From the NCBI RefSeq assembly GCF_035510375.1, contig NZ_DATKHG010000076.1: a stretch of DNA of 64,000 nt. One strand, written 5' to 3'. This DNA comes from Paenibacillus_I sp035510375 (GTDB lineage Bacteria; Bacillota; Bacilli; Paenibacillales; Paenibacillaceae). Each line of letters opens with the position of its first letter. The first letter of the stretch is position 1. The notes beneath the pieces are model-generated. The model searched no databases and was not told the origin of the DNA. It saw only the letters and a list, made by a program, of their open reading frames with translations. Made by a program: the position numbers and the translations under genes. Of this stretch, positions 26,748-35,209 are shown in pieces.

Positions 26748-27692
26748 CTACTCCTCCTTCCTGAACATGCCGAAAAATTTAAGCTGTCCGAGCGTAATGA
26801 GAAACGTGATGACGAGCAGCGCGATGCCGACGGCCGAGCCGAGGCCGAGGTTGTTCTGCTCCAGCCCGTTGCGGTACAGGTAGCCGACGATCGTCAGGCC
26901 GATGTCGTTCGGCGAGCGGTTGCCGTTCCACAGCATGTAGCTCTCCGTGAACATGGAATAACCGCCGTAGATGCTGATCGTAAACACGTAGATGGTGATC
27001 GGCTTCAGCAGCGGAACCGTGATCCGGGCGAATTTATCCCAGGTCGATGCGCCGTCGATTGCCGCGGATTCGTACAATTCCTTCGGAATGTTCTGCAGCC
27101 CCGCCATGAAATAAAGCAGGTTGATGCCGATCCAGCGCCAGGCGGCCAGCGTGATCAGCGTAAACATCGCCAGGTTCTCCTTGCCGAGCCAGCGCTGTTT
27201 CTCGAAGCCGAGCGACGTGACGATCGAGTTCATCAGCGACCCTTCCAGCTCGCCGAAGGCCAGCCGGAAGATCGTGCCCGCGACCACAACGGATGTCAGC
27301 GCCGGGATGAACAGCGTGGAACGGAAAAAGTTTTTGGCGACCATCGCCTTCGAATTCAGGAAAACGGCCAAAATCAAAGGGATGGGGATCAGGATCAGAA
27401 TCGAGTAGAACGTATATTTGCTGCTGTTCAGGATCGCCTTGAAAAAAGTAGGGTTCCAAAGATCCTTATAATTGGCGAGCCCGATATAGCTGACCTGTCC
27501 GGGAAGCACTTCCTGAAAGCTCATATTGATAGCCGACAGGACCGGATACGCGAAAAATACGGCAAACGAGATGAGAAAAGGGAGCACGAAAAAATAAGGG
27601 GCGGCCTTCTGCGAGTACAAAATGCCGGACGACGTTTTGGCGGCTTTCGGCGTCTCTGTCCGTGCGACTGCATCAGGCGAGCTGGTTGCCAT
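26748..27692 (-). CDS. CUT1 ABC permease for arabino-oligosaccharides (AraP-like)
   Basis: The 314-residue protein has a long cytoplasmic N-terminus (about 28 residues) and six membrane spans. Its EAA loop reads ELYESAAIDGASTWDKFARI. It is the MalF-type partner of the downstream permease. The start follows a GGAGGG site on the minus strand and lies about 70 bases after the binding protein gene. Confidence 0.93.
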   Translation of the reverse strand: MATSSPDAVARTETPKAAKTSSGILYSQKAAPYFFVLPFLISFAVFFAYPVLSAINMSFQEVLPGQVSYIGLANYKDLWNPTFFKAILNSSKYTFYSILILIPIPLILAVFLNSKAMVAKNFFRSTLFIPALTSVVVAGTIFRLAFGELEGSLMNSIVTSLGFEKQRWLGKENLAMFTLITLAAWRWIGINLLYFMAGLQNIPKELYESAAIDGASTWDKFARITVPLLKPITIYVFTISIYGGYSMFTESYMLWNGNRSPNDIGLTIVGYLYRNGLEQNNLGLGSAVGIALLVITFLITLGQLKFFGMFRKEE

Positions 27693-27762
27693 CGCTGGCC
27701 CTCCTTTCGCGAATAACGCGTCGCCGGCCCGGGCGGGCCGACGACGGGTTTTCGGCTTGCGT

Positions 27763-29103
27763 TTATTTCAACTGGCCGGCTGTTTCGCTCAGCACTTTGT
27801 CCGCATCCTCATTGTCCAGAAGCGTGCGCACGAGTACCGATGTCCGGAAGGCGTCGGAGATTGCCGGCGTCTTCTCGTTGATGTTTACGCCCTCGATTTC
27901 ATCTTTCAACTCGATCAGCACATCGAAGATGTCCGGACCGAAATAATCGGTGAATTTGTTCGGCTCGCTCAGCGCCGGGTCGTTCCATACGTCCGAACGG
28001 ATCGGGTCGAAGCCGAGCTGCTTCCAGATTTCGATGTTGCCTTCTTTCGACAGCTTGGCGAAAGCGAGGAACGCTTTGGCCAGGTCCGGATTCTTCGATG
28101 TCTTCATGACCGCCGTGCCCGTACCGCCCATGCCCGCGGACCGCGGCTGCCCCTCTTCCCATGCCGGCATCGGCTTGATGATGATTTTGCCTTTCAGGTC
28201 GGGCATGTAATCGGTGAAGCGCCCCATGTACCACATCGGCATCCAAACGGAGGCGGCGCCGCCGCTGTTCATAAGGCCGTAGTATTCTTCCGTATGATGA
28301 TTGCCCCCTGGCGCCGGAATCGCGATGCCCTGCTTCAGCAGGTTTTGCTGCCATTTGATCGGTTCCGCCACGATAGGACTCGTGATGTTGATTTGTCCGT
28401 CGGCCGTCTGGAGGTCGTCGTTGCCCGGCGCTTGGGAGACCTGCGGCCAGAGGGACCACAAGTCGGCGGTTTCGAGCGTGGTCATCGGAACTCCCGTTGC
28501 GTCAAGCACCTTTTTGCCCGCAGCCTCATAGTCCGCCCAAGTCTTGATATCGTCGGCGTTCACGCCGGCCTTGTCGAGAATTTCCTTATTGTAATAGATG
28601 ACGGCCGCGCCGACGTGAAAGTCGATGCCGTAATACTGGCCGTCCTTGGAGTAGATGTCGAGACGCGACTTGACCACATTGTTAATTTCCGGATCGATAA
28701 CGTCGTTCAGCGGGAGAAGCTGCGGCTCTCCCTTGAGGAAGTTCGGGAACTTGTTGAGCTCGATATCCGCGATATCCGGCGCGCCGGTTCCGGATTGAAG
28801 CGCTACCAACAGCTTGTTGTGCATATCGTCATAAGGGAAAGTGTTGGCGACCAATTCGATTTGTTGGTCGGGATTGGCTTCGTTCCACCGTTTGGCCATT
28901 TCCTCATAAAACGTTTGATGCAGCTCGTTGAATGTCCAGAATTGCAGCTTCGTCGCCGAGCCGTTTGCCGTTCCGGCATTTTCCCCGGCTTCTCCGTCCG
29001 GGCTGCCGCTGTTGCCGCCGTTGCCGTTGCCGCCGGAGCAAGCCGACAGGATTGCCGTGAGCACCAGAAGAAGAGACAGCACCGTAACCAGTTGCTTTTT
29101 CAC
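27763..29103 (-). CDS. Sugar-binding lipoprotein of the arabinose-oligomer ABC importer
   Basis: The 446-residue protein has a lipoprotein signal peptide with lipobox LSAC (Cys about 22), then a Gly/Asn linker (SGGNGNGGNSGS). A type I extracellular solute-binding fold follows, with the family's central MNSGGAASVWMPMWYMG and C-terminal helix region. It is anchored to the outer face of the membrane and would capture arabino-oligosaccharides. A GTG start is used, nine bases after a GGGGG-type site. It is the first gene of the operon, and its promoter lies in the AT-rich divergent spacer. Confidence 0.92.
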   Translation of the reverse strand: MKKQLVTVLSLLLVLTAILSACSGGNGNGGNSGSPDGEAGENAGTANGSATKLQFWTFNELHQTFYEEMAKRWNEANPDQQIELVANTFPYDDMHNKLLVALQSGTGAPDIADIELNKFPNFLKGEPQLLPLNDVIDPEINNVVKSRLDIYSKDGQYYGIDFHVGAAVIYYNKEILDKAGVNADDIKTWADYEAAGKKVLDATGVPMTTLETADLWSLWPQVSQAPGNDDLQTADGQINITSPIVAEPIKWQQNLLKQGIAIPAPGGNHHTEEYYGLMNSGGAASVWMPMWYMGRFTDYMPDLKGKIIIKPMPAWEEGQPRSAGMGGTGTAVMKTSKNPDLAKAFLAFAKLSKEGNIEIWKQLGFDPIRSDVWNDPALSEPNKFTDYFGPDIFDVLIELKDEIEGVNINEKTPAISDAFRTSVLVRTLLDNEDADKVLSETAGQLK

Positions 29104-29463
29104 TTCTTTTCCCCCTCAATAAATAGGTTTGTATGCTTAACTCCGTCGGGAGTCGAAGCCGAATAGGGTGGAGATCGATCAGGCGAACGTTTAGGAAGGC
29201 ATTTAGTTTAAATAGATTTAAAACATTTTATGGTTTTATAATAAATATCCGATTTTTGTTTGTCAATATGAAAATGAATCCGTTTTCTATGAAAATTTTA
29301 TTTAGGTTAGTTTAAAACAAATCGACATATTTCGCGTTTTTCAGTTTATAAATCGGCCTCAATTGCCTGTCGCAAATTGAAAACGAAGGTTGTGCTTCTC
29401 AATTTTTAGGTTTTGATTTATAATAAGCTAAAATAATCGCAGCTGGAGAGAGGGGGCGCATCA
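29104..29463. promoter_or_regulatory. AT-rich divergent promoter region with inverted repeats
   Basis: This spacer is far more AT-rich than the flanking genes. It contains the imperfect dyad GTTTAAATAGATTTAAAAC (29206-29224). TTAGTTTAAA occurs twice, at 29203 and 29307, the second extending to AAAC. These are good candidates for binding sites of the adjacent ArsR-type regulator controlling both directions. Confidence 0.55.
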
Positions 29464-30384
29464 TTGATCCATATAAAGGAACTCCGCTCGGGCTTAAATA
29501 TTTTTAAAGCATTGAGCTCCGAAATACGGATTGAAATATTGGAGCTGCTGACGAAGCACGACAGCCTTAACCTGAATGAGATTGCGGAGAAGCTCGGCCT
29601 CACCAACGGTGCGATTACGATGCATATCAAGAAGCTGGAAGAAAGCGGACTGATCGATATTACGACGGCCGTCGGCCGGCATGGCATCCAGAAAATATGC
29701 TATTTGAACGAGGACATGCTTTCCGTCGATCTGAAAAACAAGAGTGCGGAAAATGCGAACGTTTATGAGGTGGAGGTCAGGGTCGGACATTACTCCGATT
29801 ATCATGCGGAATCGACCTGCGGCCTGGCTACCAAGGACAGCATTGTGGGGGAATTCGACAATCCCCGCTATTTTGCCGATCCGCAGCGGATCAACGCGGG
29901 TATCGTTTGGCTGACGAGAGGATTTCTGGAGTACCGGATTCCGAATTATCTGAAGAAGAATCAGCATTTCAGCGAGCTTCAGTTCATTATGGAGCTCGGT
30001 TCGGAGGCGCCGGGCTACAACGACGATTATCCTTCGGACATTTCGTTCAGCGTGAACGGCGTGGAGGCGGGAGTATGGACCTCGCCGGGGGATTTCGGCA
30101 AGGAGCGAGGGACGTACAACCCGGAATGGTGGCCGCCCCACTTGAACCAGTACGGGCTCATCAAGCTGCTGCGCATCAATGACAACGGCTCTTTTATCGA
30201 CGGCTGCCTGATCTCCAATGTGACGATATCCGATCTTAAGCTGAAGCAGAACGCGGATATCAAATTCAGAATCGGCGTATCGGAAACCGGCCGTGCCGGC
30301 GGATTAACGATTTACGGGGAAAACTTCGGCAACTACAAGCAGGACCTGATAGCCAGGGTTATCTATGATGTCGCGACTTCATGA
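29464..30384 (+). CDS. ArsR-type winged-helix regulator with C-terminal ligand domain
   Basis: The 306-residue protein has an ArsR-like winged helix at about 10-75 (ALSSEIRIEILELLTKHDSL, then LTNGAITMHIKKLEESGL). A long C-terminal region of about 230 residues follows, rich in beta structure (PNYLKKNQHFSELQFIMELGSE). Metal-binding cysteines of classic ArsR sensors are absent, so sugar sensing is more likely. Divergent orientation to the arabinose-oligomer operon supports a role as its regulator. A TTG start is preferred, placed after GAGAGAGGGGGCG. Effector is unknown. Confidence 0.82.
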   Translation: MIHIKELRSGLNIFKALSSEIRIEILELLTKHDSLNLNEIAEKLGLTNGAITMHIKKLEESGLIDITTAVGRHGIQKICYLNEDMLSVDLKNKSAENANVYEVEVRVGHYSDYHAESTCGLATKDSIVGEFDNPRYFADPQRINAGIVWLTRGFLEYRIPNYLKKNQHFSELQFIMELGSEAPGYNDDYPSDISFSVNGVEAGVWTSPGDFGKERGTYNPEWWPPHLNQYGLIKLLRINDNGSFIDGCLISNVTISDLKLKQNADIKFRIGVSETGRAGGLTIYGENFGNYKQDLIARVIYDVATS

Positions 30385-30417
30385 TGGAGTGACGGGAGGG
30401 TGCTTGGAACCCCGGTT

Positions 30418-30732
30418 TCAGTCCGCCTGCGATGAGAGCTCCCGGAATCGGCAAAGGCAGGCCAGACGGTAGCCCGACCCGATCGCGGTGCTTCCGACGG
30501 CAAGCGCCCTCCGCTCCAAGCCGGAGGGCTCGTCCAACAGTTCGCGATGAGACTTAACCATCACTGTGCAACTGCGGCAAGCGCCTTTATTGCAGAGGAA
30601 CGGGATACCTTCTATCCGCGGGTGCGTGATGTCTCGATTCACCAGCTCGAGCAGCGGTTTTCCCGGCTCGTAAGCCACCGTGAACGTTTTATTCCCGTTA
30701 TTCACGGCTTGGATTGTGACGGCTTTCATCAT
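30418..30732 (-). CDS. 2Fe-2S ferredoxin-like protein (first copy)
   Basis: The 104-residue protein has a plant-type 2Fe-2S ligand pattern: FLCNKGACRSCTV (C-x4-C-x2-C) and a fourth Cys in RLACLCRF. The spacing matches electron-transfer ferredoxins and reductase domains that serve oxygenases. It is divergent from the DUF401 permease and shares with it the GGTATACAATATACC operator. A second ferredoxin lies at 46.65 kb in the same regulon. The start follows GAGGAG on the minus strand. Its redox partner is unknown; the heme-oxygenase-like protein of the island is a candidate. Confidence 0.82.
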   Translation of the reverse strand: MMKAVTIQAVNNGNKTFTVAYEPGKPLLELVNRDITHPRIEGIPFLCNKGACRSCTVMVKSHRELLDEPSGLERRALAVGSTAIGSGYRLACLCRFRELSSQAD

Positions 30733-30807
30733 ACTTTGATTTCTCCTCTTGCATACGGCGTTGACTGTGGGAAGCTTCTCTTATACGATTATAGCAACGC
30801 CATTAAT

Positions 30808-30822
30808 GGTATACAATATACC
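30808..30822. promoter_or_regulatory. GGTATACAATATACC operator (site 1)
   Basis: The near-perfect dyad GGTATA-CAA-TATACC lies in the divergent spacer between ferredoxin and DUF401 permease. The same 15 bases recur exactly at 41821. Form and size suit a GntR/FadR-family dimer; the cognate gene is probably the regulator at 45927. Confidence 0.7.
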
Positions 30823-30857
30823 TAATGTGCGTCGACTTCGGTCCGAAGGAGCTCTCC

Positions 30858-32189
30858 ATGAAAAGTAACTTTATCTTAGGCATGTGCTTGTTGTTTTTGG
30901 TCCAATATTTCGTTCGTTCCGAATGGCTGCAGCTTATTTTGGCGGTTTGCGCCGTCATTGCCTTCATGGGCAGCGTCGCGCGCGCAAGGACGGTTCCCCG
31001 CATTTTCAGCGTGCTCATGTTTGCCTCCGGAATCGCATTGACGGCATGGAAAGGGCAGGGGATCGAAGCGGCCGCGCAGGGGATTGTCTCGAATCTTCCC
31101 TTGCTGACTTTGCTTGTGCTCGTCCCCCTATTATCGATTCCAATCAAAATGGGAGGGTTTTTCGACTCGATTCTCGCTTACCTTAAACGTTACCGCAACA
31201 GCCCGCGGAAAATGTTTATGGGCATCACCGGCGTGCTGTTTTTTCTCGGGCCCATCCTGAACCTCGGTTCCATTCGGATCGTGCACGATTTGCTCAAGGA
31301 CTTTCGGCTGAATGCCGCCTTTTTATCGAAAGCATACCTGATCGGCTTTTCAACGACGATCCTTTGGTCGCCTTATTATGCGGCTGTCGGCGTTACGCTG
31401 CTGTACCTGAACGTGTCGATCGGGGATTATATGGCCTACGGCTTCGGTTTGGCCGTATTGTTCCTGGTTGCGGGCAATGTCATGTTAGGCATGTGGGCCC
31501 GGAAGCGGGATCTTGAAACGGACGACGAATCCGGTGCGGGCATTACGGCGGCCGACAGAAAAAGAATGAAGCAATTGCCCGTTATTATCTTCTCCTTGAT
31601 GCTCGTTGCGATTGCCGCCGAATCGCTTACCCAATGGTCGATGCTGGTGCTTGTAAGTCTTCTGGCTCTTCTGTTTCCGCTCCTATGGGTATCGGTTTCC
31701 AAACAATGGGGCCTGTTTAAAAATCATGTGGTCGAGTACCGGAATAAATCCGTCCCGGTTATGGATAACGAAATCATGATATATATCAGCGCGGGTTTTT
31801 TCGGGCAGTCGCTGAGGGATACGAGCTTCGGCGAAGGCATCGGCCTGTTCATGACGAAGCTCGCGGAAATTTCTTTTCTGTGGTTTGCTTTGTTCATTCT
31901 CGTTGCGATGGTTTGCGTCACGTTCGTCGGCATCCATCAGGTTGTGTTCGTCACCGTGTTTGCGACCCAGATGGATCCGGCGGCGCTCGGCACGACGAAA
32001 GAAATTTTGGCGATCGTCATTATGCTGGCCTGGTCCGCCTCGTCCGTTCTAAGTCCGGTCAATCCGATCAACCTGCTCGTAAGCGGATTGGTGAAGAGGT
32101 CGAGCATACAGATCGGGCTCAGGGACAACGGCTTGTACCTGGCTCTCGTCAGTGCGATGGGAATCGCAATTCTTACGATATTCCATTAG
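30858..32189 (+). CDS. DUF401-family membrane transporter (first copy)
   Basis: The 443-residue protein has about ten membrane spans. It fits the DUF401 (COG1906) family of predicted permeases: IPIKMGGFFDSILAYLKRYR near the first third, and paired signature regions FLGPILNLGSIRIVHD and WSASSVLSPVNPINLLVSGL. The substrate is unknown. It is paralogous to the protein at 40336. The ATG at 30858 follows AAGGAG; the frame extends 11 codons upstream without a site. The operator at 30808 sits just before it. Confidence 0.8.
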   Translation: MKSNFILGMCLLFLVQYFVRSEWLQLILAVCAVIAFMGSVARARTVPRIFSVLMFASGIALTAWKGQGIEAAAQGIVSNLPLLTLLVLVPLLSIPIKMGGFFDSILAYLKRYRNSPRKMFMGITGVLFFLGPILNLGSIRIVHDLLKDFRLNAAFLSKAYLIGFSTTILWSPYYAAVGVTLLYLNVSIGDYMAYGFGLAVLFLVAGNVMLGMWARKRDLETDDESGAGITAADRKRMKQLPVIIFSLMLVAIAAESLTQWSMLVLVSLLALLFPLLWVSVSKQWGLFKNHVVEYRNKSVPVMDNEIMIYISAGFFGQSLRDTSFGEGIGLFMTKLAEISFLWFALFILVAMVCVTFVGIHQVVFVTVFATQMDPAALGTTKEILAIVIMLAWSASSVLSPVNPINLLVSGLVKRSSIQIGLRDNGLYLALVSAMGIAILTIFH

Positions 32190-32288
32190 CGGCGCCGAAG
32201 GAAAAAGGGTCTGCCGCGGTGAATGGTATGTGATGCGGCGATGGCGATGGTTATGGATGGGATGCTTTGCGGAAGGGAGGGGACCGAG

Positions 32289-32651
32289 GTGAACAACCGG
32301 CTTCCGGTCGGCGTTTTAAAGCAGGAGATTATCAAAATTTACAACTCGATCAACCAGGACATTTTCGGCATCGGCATCAAATCGCAGAAAATCGACATTT
32401 TGGGCGAGAAGGTGTATATCTTCGCCACCCACAAACGAATCCCCGCCTTGAAAACGCTGGACGATGAGTTTCGCGGCCTGACCGCAAGCGTGGATATGCT
32501 GCTGATGGAACAAAACAAAAAAAGGCTGAAGGAAGAGCTCGAACAAACGCTCGGCCTGTCCGTTGTCGCCGTTCTTAAGGACTATGACCCCAAAGCGGAG
32601 ATTTCGGGGACGATCATCATTTTTAAGGAGAAGCTGGAAGGATATATATAA
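32289..32651 (+). CDS. DUF2294 (YbcI-like) protein
   Basis: The 120-residue protein (VNNRLPVGVLKQEIIKIYNS...) matches the Na-translocating-associated DUF2294/YbcI family pattern, with the central LMEQNKKRLKEELEQTLGLSVVAVLKDYDPK. It is cytoplasmic with no catalytic motif that I recognise. GTG 32289 is chosen because GGAAGGGAGGGG precedes it; the open frame upstream lacks a site. It follows the DUF401 gene by 99 bases and may share its transcript. Confidence 0.72.
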   Translation: MNNRLPVGVLKQEIIKIYNSINQDIFGIGIKSQKIDILGEKVYIFATHKRIPALKTLDDEFRGLTASVDMLLMEQNKKRLKEELEQTLGLSVVAVLKDYDPKAEISGTIIIFKEKLEGYI

Positions 32652-32733
32652 CGTGCATATTACATTGATACGTTATATTATGGACAGTTTTGTTCTTTTT
32701 TTGCTAAAGGTACTTGCCTGTAGGTGAAAGTTG

Positions 32734-32750
32734 TGTTAAATTACTTAACA
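32734..32750. promoter_or_regulatory. GlnR/TnrA-like box
   Basis: TGTTAAATTACTTAACA is a perfect dyad and fits the GlnR/TnrA consensus TGTNA-N7-TNACA exactly. It precedes the structured leader of the NIF3/ABC operon, suggesting control by nitrogen status. Confidence 0.6.
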
Positions 32751-32779
32751 TAAAAGTGATTTTTCGCATGGCGGCCGAC

Positions 32780-32945
32780 ATTAAGGTGCTGAATCCTTCC
32801 GCAGGAAGAGATTCGGATCCATCTTGCCGGCGGCTGAAAGCTTTACGGCAGGTCATGAGGAGCTCCGGAACGGAGAGCCTTGAACCGCTAATTATGACAT
32901 ACGGGTCATGAAGGCCCTCGTATGCTCATGGTTGGCGGTTTTTTT
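32780..32945 (+). ncRNA. Structured 5' leader with terminator, candidate riboswitch or attenuator
   Basis: Four consecutive hairpins can be drawn. First, CTGAATC+CTTCC/GGAAG+GATTCGG (32789-32816). Second, TGCCG/CGGCA (32825-32850). Third, CTCCG-GAA-CGGAG (32863-32875). Last, an ACCGC/GCGGT stem enclosing CATACG/CGTATG (32884-32939), followed by seven Ts. The first hairpin is a 12-bp near-perfect stem. The last is a plausible terminator 46 bases before the NIF3 start. I cannot match it to TPP, purine, SAM, cobalamin, ZTP, T-box or other classes I know. Confidence 0.5.
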
Positions 32946-32990
32946 GTCCACTCATACGCAGTCAGGCGCAGAAAGGAAAGGAGCAAACCG

Positions 32991-34052
32991 ATGATCCGAC
33001 AAACCTCCGGTTCGGGAACCGATGTCGAACAAGTCATGGAGGCGCTGAACCAAATATCCGGGGGAAGAATGGTGATGAATTGGCAAGACATCGCGGCGGG
33101 AACGAATCCTTACGTTGTTATGAAAACATCGAATATTCCCGGTAAAAGCGTAATGGAAATTCCGGGACTCGTATTCGGGGATGCGCGGAAGCCGGTCAGG
33201 CGGATCGGGGTCGGCATGACGCTGACGGAGTCGATGATCGAGCTGGCGTCGGGCATGAATCTGGATTTGCTGGTCGTACACCATCCGGTAGCGGATGCGG
33301 CCAGCTCGGGCGGCGTGCCGTTCGCGGACTATCTGCCGCTGTACGGGCTGGCGCTTATCGAAATGCATGAAGCGTTCCATGGGCTTCACCCCGGCATGAC
33401 CTTCCTGCACGGCCACAGCAAGCTCGCGACGGACATTGCGTTCGGCGGCATTCCGGGCAACGTGCTGCACAAGGGGGTTGCGCTCCGAGGTGTGCGGACG
33501 GCGGGCGATATTCTGCAGCGTCTCGAAACATGGATGGGGCGGGATATCGATATCGGCCTGCTGGAGGCGGAGCGGGCGATTCGCGGAGAATCCGGGCTTC
33601 AGGAAGCGACGCTGGCCAATCCGGCCAGGCTGCTCAGCGGAACGCCGGACAAGCCGGTCGAGCATATCCTTCATTTTTTTCCGCATACCGGATTTACGAT
33701 GGAGCATCTGGAGACGGCGCTCGCGCTGTATCCGGAGACCGATACGATTATCGCCAGCATCAGCCGGGTCAGGGAGGATCATCCTTTCGTCGGCTTTGCG
33801 AGAGAGCGGGGGCTCAATTTTATCGTCGGCAATCCGCATTCCGTGGAGATTCTGGAGAATGGGCTGCCTCTCGCCTATGCGCTGGAGATGTCGCTGCCGG
33901 ATGTGGAGGTTTTTCTGCTGAGGGAGCGCGTGACGGCGGTGCCGCTGCGCGAGATCGGACACGAAGGGATGGTTAGCTACGGCAAAGAAATGGCGGAAAC
34001 CTATCTGGTGTCCAAGTCTTTCAAAGCCGTACCAATAAAAAAAGACGCATGA
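32991..34052 (+). CDS. NIF3-like (GTP cyclohydrolase I type 2 family) metal protein
   Basis: The 353-residue protein matches the NIF3/DUF34 fold: LDLLVVHHPV supplies a metal-binding His pair, and the C-terminal VGFARERGLNFIVGNPHSVE resembles the family's second motif (GHxxSE), here in the variant form GNPHSVE. NIF3 proteins are dinuclear-metal hydrolase-like hexamers whose reactions are mostly unknown. ATG 32991 follows GAAAGGAAAGGAGC. It leads a four-gene operon with an ABC importer, so a role in hydrolysing the imported compound is plausible but unproven. The modified His motif suggests a specialised subfamily. Confidence 0.75.
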   Translation: MIRQTSGSGTDVEQVMEALNQISGGRMVMNWQDIAAGTNPYVVMKTSNIPGKSVMEIPGLVFGDARKPVRRIGVGMTLTESMIELASGMNLDLLVVHHPVADAASSGGVPFADYLPLYGLALIEMHEAFHGLHPGMTFLHGHSKLATDIAFGGIPGNVLHKGVALRGVRTAGDILQRLETWMGRDIDIGLLEAERAIRGESGLQEATLANPARLLSGTPDKPVEHILHFFPHTGFTMEHLETALALYPETDTIIASISRVREDHPFVGFARERGLNFIVGNPHSVEILENGLPLAYALEMSLPDVEVFLLRERVTAVPLREIGHEGMVSYGKEMAETYLVSKSFKAVPIKKDA

Positions 34053-34071
34053 ACCGGGAGGAAGAGAAACC

Positions 34072-35205
34072 ATGATGAAGAGGAAAATGAGAACGACCGC
34101 CGCGCTGTTGATGACCGTACTGCTGCTCAGTTTCGTTGCCGCCTGCGGCGGCGGGAAGGCGACCGAGACGGGGGCGGGCGCCGGCGCCGACGCGGGCGCG
34201 AACAACGCTGTGAACGGGGCTGCCGAACCGGCCGCGAACCCCGCCGCCGAGCCTGCTGCCGAGCCCGCCGCGACCGAACCGAAGAAGCCTGTAACGGTGA
34301 AATTCTCCGAAGTGATCCGGTCGATTTTTTATGCGCCGCATTACGTCGCCATGTCGCAAGGTTTCTTCGAGGAGGAGGGGCTGAACATCGACATGAATAC
34401 GGCGCAAGGCTCCGATAAGGGAGCCGCCGCCCTGATTGCGGGAACGGCCGACATCTCGCTGGTCGGACCCGAAACGGCAATTTATATCTATAACCAGAAG
34501 GGCGGAAAGACGCTCAAAATTTTCCACCAGCTGACGATGAAGGACGGCTCGTTCCTGCTCTCCCGGGAGAAGCTCGATGCATTCGACTGGAGCGGCCTGT
34601 CCGGCAAGAAGGTCATCGGCTGGCGCCCCGGCAGCGCCCCTCAGATGGTGATGAACTCGACGCTGAATCTCAAAGGGGTCAAGGACGCCGAAGTGGTCAC
34701 AAATATCGCGGCGCCTGCCATGGCCGGAGCCTTTACGAGCGGGCAGGGCGATTTCATTCAATTATTCGAGCCGGCCGCTTCCACCCTGATCCAGGAGGGA
34801 AAGGCGTATTTCGCGGCATCGATGGGCGAGGCGTTCGGCGCTTTCCCGGAAACATCTTACGTTGCAACGTCGGATTATATCAGGCAAAATCCGGAAATTA
34901 TCCAAAGCTTCGTCAACGCCGTCGCCAAAGGGGCGGAATGGCTGAAGACGGCTTCGGATGATGAGATTGCCGAGGCGCTTGCGCCGTTCTTCGAGGGGAC
35001 GTCCAAGGAACTGATCATTGAATCGGTCCGGAGGTATAAGAGCCAGGACACGTGGCCGGTGAAGCCGGAACTGACGGCCGACGCGTTCGAGAAGCTGCAG
35101 GGCGTGCTGATCGAGAACGGCGTCATGAAGGCGGAGGACAAGGTGGCGGCGATGACCGACGTCGTCGATATGAGCTTCGTACAAAACCTCGGAAAGGCGG
35201 AGTGA
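34072..35205 (+). CDS. NMT1/SsuA-type ABC substrate-binding lipoprotein
   Basis: The 377-residue protein has a lipoprotein signal with lipobox VAAC (Cys about 24) and an Ala/Glu-rich linker to about residue 70. An NMT1/TauA-like periplasmic-binding fold follows: FSEVIRSIFYAPHYVAMSQG, then GTADISLVGPE. Such proteins bind nitrate, sulfonates, thiamine pyrimidines, riboflavin or other small N/S compounds. The ligand cannot be read from the sequence. It is co-transcribed with NIF3, ATPase and permease. The GlnR/TnrA-like box upstream favours a nitrogen-containing ligand (inference). Confidence 0.88.
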   Translation: MMKRKMRTTAALLMTVLLLSFVAACGGGKATETGAGAGADAGANNAVNGAAEPAANPAAEPAAEPAATEPKKPVTVKFSEVIRSIFYAPHYVAMSQGFFEEEGLNIDMNTAQGSDKGAAALIAGTADISLVGPETAIYIYNQKGGKTLKIFHQLTMKDGSFLLSREKLDAFDWSGLSGKKVIGWRPGSAPQMVMNSTLNLKGVKDAEVVTNIAAPAMAGAFTSGQGDFIQLFEPAASTLIQEGKAYFAASMGEAFGAFPETSYVATSDYIRQNPEIIQSFVNAVAKGAEWLKTASDDEIAEALAPFFEGTSKELIIESVRRYKSQDTWPVKPELTADAFEKLQGVLIENGVMKAEDKVAAMTDVVDMSFVQNLGKAE

Positions 35206-35209
35206 AGGT

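Noticed and set aside
27622..29166. 514-codon plus-strand frame opposite the sugar-binding protein
   Set aside because: Antisense shadow of a complete lipoprotein gene in an obvious operon.
32780..32945. Assigning the leader to TPP, cobalamin or T-box classes
   Set aside because: Diagnostic sequences (CTGAGA...ACCC, GCCACTG, GGTGG-ACCGCG) are absent, so only an orphan structured RNA is claimed.
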